From assembly GCA_937897665.1 (NCBI GenBank), contig CALCPB010000979.1, forward strand, positions 1-8,787: a DNA stretch of 8,787 nucleotides, read 5' to 3'. The notes beneath the pieces are model-generated. The model made no database searches. It worked only from the letters and a program-made list of their open reading frames with translations, and was not told where the DNA came from. The DNA comes from an uncultured Halomicronema sp. Its GTDB lineage: Bacteria; Cyanobacteriota; Cyanobacteriia; Phormidesmidales; Phormidesmidaceae. The position numbers and the translations under genes are program-made. Below, one piece after another: positions 5,632 through 8,787 of this stretch (position 1 is its first letter; each line of letters starts with the position of its first letter).

Positions 5632-5739
5632 TGCTTAGTCATGCCTGCTTTTTGCTGCTTTTAATACACCACTGAGTTTCTCAAATTTAGTTTTTCATCT
5701 CAGATTTGAATCGTCCTAGCAAATTAATCGGTAACCGTC

Positions 5740-8700
5740 ATGTCGCAATACGCACTCTATACAGGTATAAAAATCCTATTTGTTGATAGCTCTATCCACG
5801 GCTATCAAGATTTGATTGCAGGTCTCAGATCTGAGTATCAATGGCACCTGATCGATGCTGCACATGACGGCATTGAGCACATCACCCAGATGCTCAGTCA
5901 GCACTATTCCGCCGATCACATTCAAGAAATTCACATTCTCACCCACGGCTCGCCTGGATGCCTGCAGCTGGGCCATGCTCAGCTCAGCTTAGAGACTCTC
6001 GATACCTACAGCCAGAGCCTCAAGCAGTGGTTCGCCACCGCCGGATCAGCCTTAGCACCTCAACTCGTGCTCTATGGTTGCAACGTCGCCGCCGGTGATG
6101 CCGGAGCCGAATTTATCGAGAAGCTGCACTACCTCACTGGGGCTGAGATTGCGGCTTCTACCACATTGGTCGGTAGCGCCGCACTGGGGGGCAATTGGGA
6201 TTTAGATTACTCAACCGATCGCGCTGCCGCTGGTATGCCGATCCGGTCTGAGGTGCTCACGGCCTATGCAGGTGTATTGGTCAGCCCGCCCACCATTGCC
6301 GATGCAGCGACGGCCAACCGCGCCACTGTCGAAGAAACAGCACTAGCCATTACGGGCATCACGATTGATGATCCCGAAACCCTTGAAACTCAAACCGTTA
6401 CTCTGACTGTCACTTCAGGCATCATCACCCTCGCCTCAACTGCAAACTTAACGGGCCTTACGGGTGACGGCACTGGTACTGTTAGTTTTTCCGGCACGCT
6501 GACGGATATCAACAATGCCATTAACGGCATGAGCTACACCCCCGCGGCTGAGTTCAGCGGTGATGACAGCTTAAGCATTACCGTCAACGATGGCGATCAA
6601 ACGGCCACGAGCGCTATCACCTTGGGGGTGACGCCAGACAATGATACGCCCGAGATTGCCCCGACGAGTCTAAGTGTGCTCGAAGGCGGCGATGGTGCCT
6701 TTGCCGCGAGCAACTTTGGCATTGAGGATGTGGACAACGAAGACGTCCAGATTATTGTCAAAATTGCCAGCCTGCCCGGCAAAGGCACGCTGAAATTCAA
6801 CGGTAATTTTCTCGTCCCCGGATCGACATTTTCTTACGATCAGATCGACAAGCTGGAATATTTCCACGACGGTACGCAAACCACCGCCACGGGTGGCACC
6901 GCCGATAGCTTTACCGTCACGGTCGATGATGGTGCAGGCGGCACCATTGCTAAAACCACCATTCCCATTACGATTGCGCCGGTCAACCAGTTGCCGACGG
7001 CCACGGGCGACAACACTCTATTTGAAGGTCAAGAAGATTACGCGGTCACGATCGCGATCTCTGCCCCCGACCAAACCGCCGCTAACTACACGATTGAGCT
7101 GGCGTCGCTGCCTGAAGATGGCGTCTTAAAGTTCGACGGCAATGCTGTCACTAAAGGACAAACCTTTAGTTCTGCCGATTTAACGAAGTTTACCTACAGC
7201 CACGACGGCAATGATGAAGGGTTTGGCAACCCGCCCCCTGACAGCTTTGACATCATCGTGACTGACGATGGTGGCGGTACGGGCACGCCAGGGTCTACGA
7301 CCACAACGATTGACCTCAACATCAAGCCCAACAACGATGACCCAATTTTGGTCAACAACAACGGCCTCAGCATCAGTACAGATACTGGGTTGAGCAAAGT
7401 GATTACCGCTGCTGACCTGAGCGTGAGTGACCCTGACTCCGCAACGACGCAGCTGACCTATACCCTTACCACCGCTCCCGATCCGACCCTGGGCAAGCTG
7501 GAAGTCTTTAACGGTAGCGTTTGGCAGAGTATTGGCGTCGGCGTTGGTTTCACCCAAGATGATCTCAACAGCAATCGGGTTCGCTATACATTTCACAAAG
7601 ATTCGACTGGTGATCAAAGCTTTACCGATAGTTTCCAGTTTCAGGTGCGCGATGGTGAAATTCGCGAATATCCGACCCAGCGCGAAGGGGGCATCTGGAA
7701 CGCGGACGGGTCTACCTTAGAGACGCTGACCTTTACCATCAACACGGTAGTGCCCCCCGACGGCAGTGGTGGCGCTGGGGGCACTCAAAATCCTGAAGTC
7801 ACTAGCAACACCCCACCCGTCACCGACATCAACGTGGGCATTGCTGGCGTCGATGAAGGCAGCGTCACGACGATTGACGCCACGCTGCTGCGTTCAACCG
7901 ATACTGACAATTTGCCCAGTGAAATTGTTTATCGCATTACCAGTTTGCCGACCAGCGGCAGCATTCAGTTGAAGGGTACCGCCTTAGGCTTGTTCGGCTC
8001 TTTCACCCAAGATGATGTTGACAACGCCCGGGTGACCTTCAAACACGCAGGCGGTGAAGACTTTATTGACAACTTCGGATTCACTGTCAGCGACGGTACT
8101 AACGTCACCTTTGAAGAGACTTTCACGATTGATGTCACACCGATCAACGATGCGCCCACAATCGCAGCTCAAGGCTCCCCTTTCCTTAAAGAAGGTGACA
8201 CCCTCATTATTGATGAAACTTACATCTCTCTCGGAGATGTTGATGGCTCCGGCGAAAAGAAAAACGAAACGGAATTCTCGACGGTTAACGACCTGACCTT
8301 TAAGGTCACAGACACACCTGATAATGGCACGCTGCAAGTCGACCAGGGTAGTGGCTTTGTGGATGTCACCACCAGCACGATCATTACCCAAGCGCAGCTA
8401 AACGACGGCAAGCTGCGCTATGTCCATGGGGGCGATGAGCAATTTGCCGATCGCTTTGTGGTGAAGGCGAATGACAACACGACAGCAGCCAACAACCTCA
8501 GTAACCCAGCCACCATCAATCTGACGATCGCCTCGCTCAATGACGATCCGTCTTTTGACTCAAAACAATCGCTGACCGTGGCTGAGGGGGGCACTGGCAC
8601 GATCAAGGGTGAGAACGGCAAAACCAATGGCGAGCCCCACCTCCTCTATACAGACCCTGACAACAGCACCATCCAGCGGCAGTATCGCATTACCGATGCC

Positions 8701-8787
8701 ACTGATTTTGGCACCCTATTTTTGAATGGTGCCGCGCTGTCGGTGGGCAGTGTCTTTACGCAGGCTGATCTGGATAGCGATCGCATC
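5740..8787 (+). CDS. Giant DUF4347/cadherin-like repeat protein, 5' part
   Basis: The frame is open from ATG 5740 to the window edge, 1016 codons, and the C terminus is missing. Residues about 12-160 are a DUF4347 domain: ILFVDSS start, ILTHGSPG (His69-Gly70), LVLYGCNVAAG (Cys114), then GSAALGGNWDLD. From about 184 onward come roughly seven beta-rich repeats of 100-150 residues (about 184-305, 304-420, 421-535, 536-693, 694-807, 808-937, 938 on). They have endings such as NDAP or NDDP and internal FTQDDL..NRVRY and DSFTVTVDDG motifs, as in CSPG/cadherin-like domains. Asp-rich turns suggest calcium binding. Cyanobacterial proteins of this design are very long and thought to be secreted or surface-located; no N-terminal signal peptide is visible, so type I secretion through a C-terminal signal is likely but unseen. 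A stop at 5725 makes ATG 5740 the only start; the ribosome binding site is weak (GGTAA). Confidence 0.92.
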   Translation, partial: MSQYALYTGIKILFVDSSIHGYQDLIAGLRSEYQWHLIDAAHDGIEHITQMLSQHYSADHIQEIHILTHGSPGCLQLGHAQLSLETLDTYSQSLKQWFATAGSALAPQLVLYGCNVAAGDAGAEFIEKLHYLTGAEIAASTTLVGSAALGGNWDLDYSTDRAAAGMPIRSEVLTAYAGVLVSPPTIADAATANRATVEETALAITGITIDDPETLETQTVTLTVTSGIITLASTANLTGLTGDGTGTVSFSGTLTDINNAINGMSYTPAAEFSGDDSLSITVNDGDQTATSAITLGVTPDNDTPEIAPTSLSVLEGGDGAFAASNFGIEDVDNEDVQIIVKIASLPGKGTLKFNGNFLVPGSTFSYDQIDKLEYFHDGTQTTATGGTADSFTVTVDDGAGGTIAKTTIPITIAPVNQLPTATGDNTLFEGQEDYAVTIAISAPDQTAANYTIELASLPEDGVLKFDGNAVTKGQTFSSADLTKFTYSHDGNDEGFGNPPPDSFDIIVTDDGGGTGTPGSTTTTIDLNIKPNNDDPILVNNNGLSISTDTGLSKVITAADLSVSDPDSATTQLTYTLTTAPDPTLGKLEVFNGSVWQSIGVGVGFTQDDLNSNRVRYTFHKDSTGDQSFTDSFQFQVRDGEIREYPTQREGGIWNADGSTLETLTFTINTVVPPDGSGGAGGTQNPEVTSNTPPVTDINVGIAGVDEGSVTTIDATLLRSTDTDNLPSEIVYRITSLPTSGSIQLKGTALGLFGSFTQDDVDNARVTFKHAGGEDFIDNFGFTVSDGTNVTFEETFTIDVTPINDAPTIAAQGSPFLKEGDTLIIDETYISLGDVDGSGEKKNETEFSTVNDLTFKVTDTPDNGTLQVDQGSGFVDVTTSTIITQAQLNDGKLRYVHGGDEQFADRFVVKANDNTTAANNLSNPATINLTIASLNDDPSFDSKQSLTVAEGGTGTIKGENGKTNGEPHLLYTDPDNSTIQRQYRITDATDFGTLFLNGAALSVGSVFTQADLDSDRI
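6289..8787 (+). repeat. Tandem cadherin-like/CSPG-type protein repeats
   Basis: About seven diverged repeats are encoded in tandem. The clearest shared signature is a strand-loop of the form F-T-Q-x-D-L/V...R-V-x-Y/F followed by H-D/K/A-G and later D-S/N-F: FTQDDLNSNRVRYTF (from 7549), FTQDDVDNARVTF (from 8008) and FTQADLDSDRI (from 8755), with looser versions FSYDQIDKLEYFHDG (6829), FSSADLTKFTYSHDG (7168) and ITQAQLNDGKLRYVHGG (8389). The first unit (6289-6654) is a different Ig/cadherin-like type. The DNA of the repeats is diverged, so this is old duplication, not a recent satellite. Confidence 0.8.

Larger units (their letters stand above)
4763..5739. other. 977-bp intergenic region without a convincing gene
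   Basis: No frame longer than about 50 codons looks protein-like. A frame at about 5048-5205 encodes a plausible-looking segment (QLKPALAVRWATI) but has no start codon or family resemblance I recognise. The stretch holds a 9-bp direct repeat (5367-5375 and 5377-5385), a HIP1 site inside a 6-bp inverted repeat (5491-5506) and a compound hairpin (5588-5631). It should contain the promoter of the large DUF4347 gene, but no clear -35/-10 pair was found. A decayed gene or a non-coding RNA is possible. Confidence 0.6.

Noticed and set aside
6670..8627. Several minus-strand and alternate-frame open frames of 60-145 codons across the giant gene
   Set aside because: They overlap the continuous 1016-codon frame, which has clear protein domains. 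They are shadows of its codon bias.

Overview
The window looks like chromosomal DNA from a cyanobacterium, probably a filamentous one. The evidence is: at least six copies of the HIP1 palindrome GCGATCGC (at 1308, 1616, 2696, 3641, 5496 and 8777); a vegetative plant-type [2Fe-2S] ferredoxin; a CBS-CP12 fusion, a family known from cyanobacteria; a quadruple-CBS protein of cyanobacterial style; and a DUF4347 giant repeat protein. No tRNA, rRNA, CRISPR array or intact insertion sequence was seen.

Left part (1-2814, all minus strand). In transcription order the genes are a short-LID adenylate kinase (adk), a [2Fe-2S] ferredoxin (petF), a thioredoxin (trxA), a 70-residue zinc-ribbon protein, a CBS-pair + CP12 fusion, and the first 38 codons of a second, closely similar CBS protein that leaves the window. 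The genes are separated by about 70 to 270 bp, so the group may be several transcripts. Functionally it reads as redox and adenylate signalling around carbon fixation. Ferredoxin is the photosynthetic electron carrier and thioredoxin a disulfide reductant. CP12 domains gate phosphoribulokinase/GAPDH by thiol redox state. CBS pairs bind adenine nucleotides, and adenylate kinase sets the AMP/ADP/ATP ratio.

Middle part (2815-4762, plus strand). Diverging from adk is a 115-residue protein made of the recombinase (DNA-binding) domain of large serine recombinases without a catalytic domain. It is followed by a 405-residue protein with four CBS domains and no recognisable output domain.

Right part (4763-8787). 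A gap of about 980 bp has no convincing gene but holds several inverted and direct repeats, the best being a compound hairpin at 5588-5631. It is followed by the first 1016 codons of a very large protein: an N-terminal DUF4347 domain and then about seven tandem cadherin-like/CSPG-type repeats, open to the end of the window. It is probably a large surface or secreted protein.

The most interesting points are the CBS-CP12 protein that keeps the N-terminal CP12 cysteine pair but has lost the C-terminal pair, its tandem paralogue, their place beside ferredoxin, thioredoxin and adenylate kinase, and the possible caspase/CHAT-like His-Cys dyad of the DUF4347 domain.
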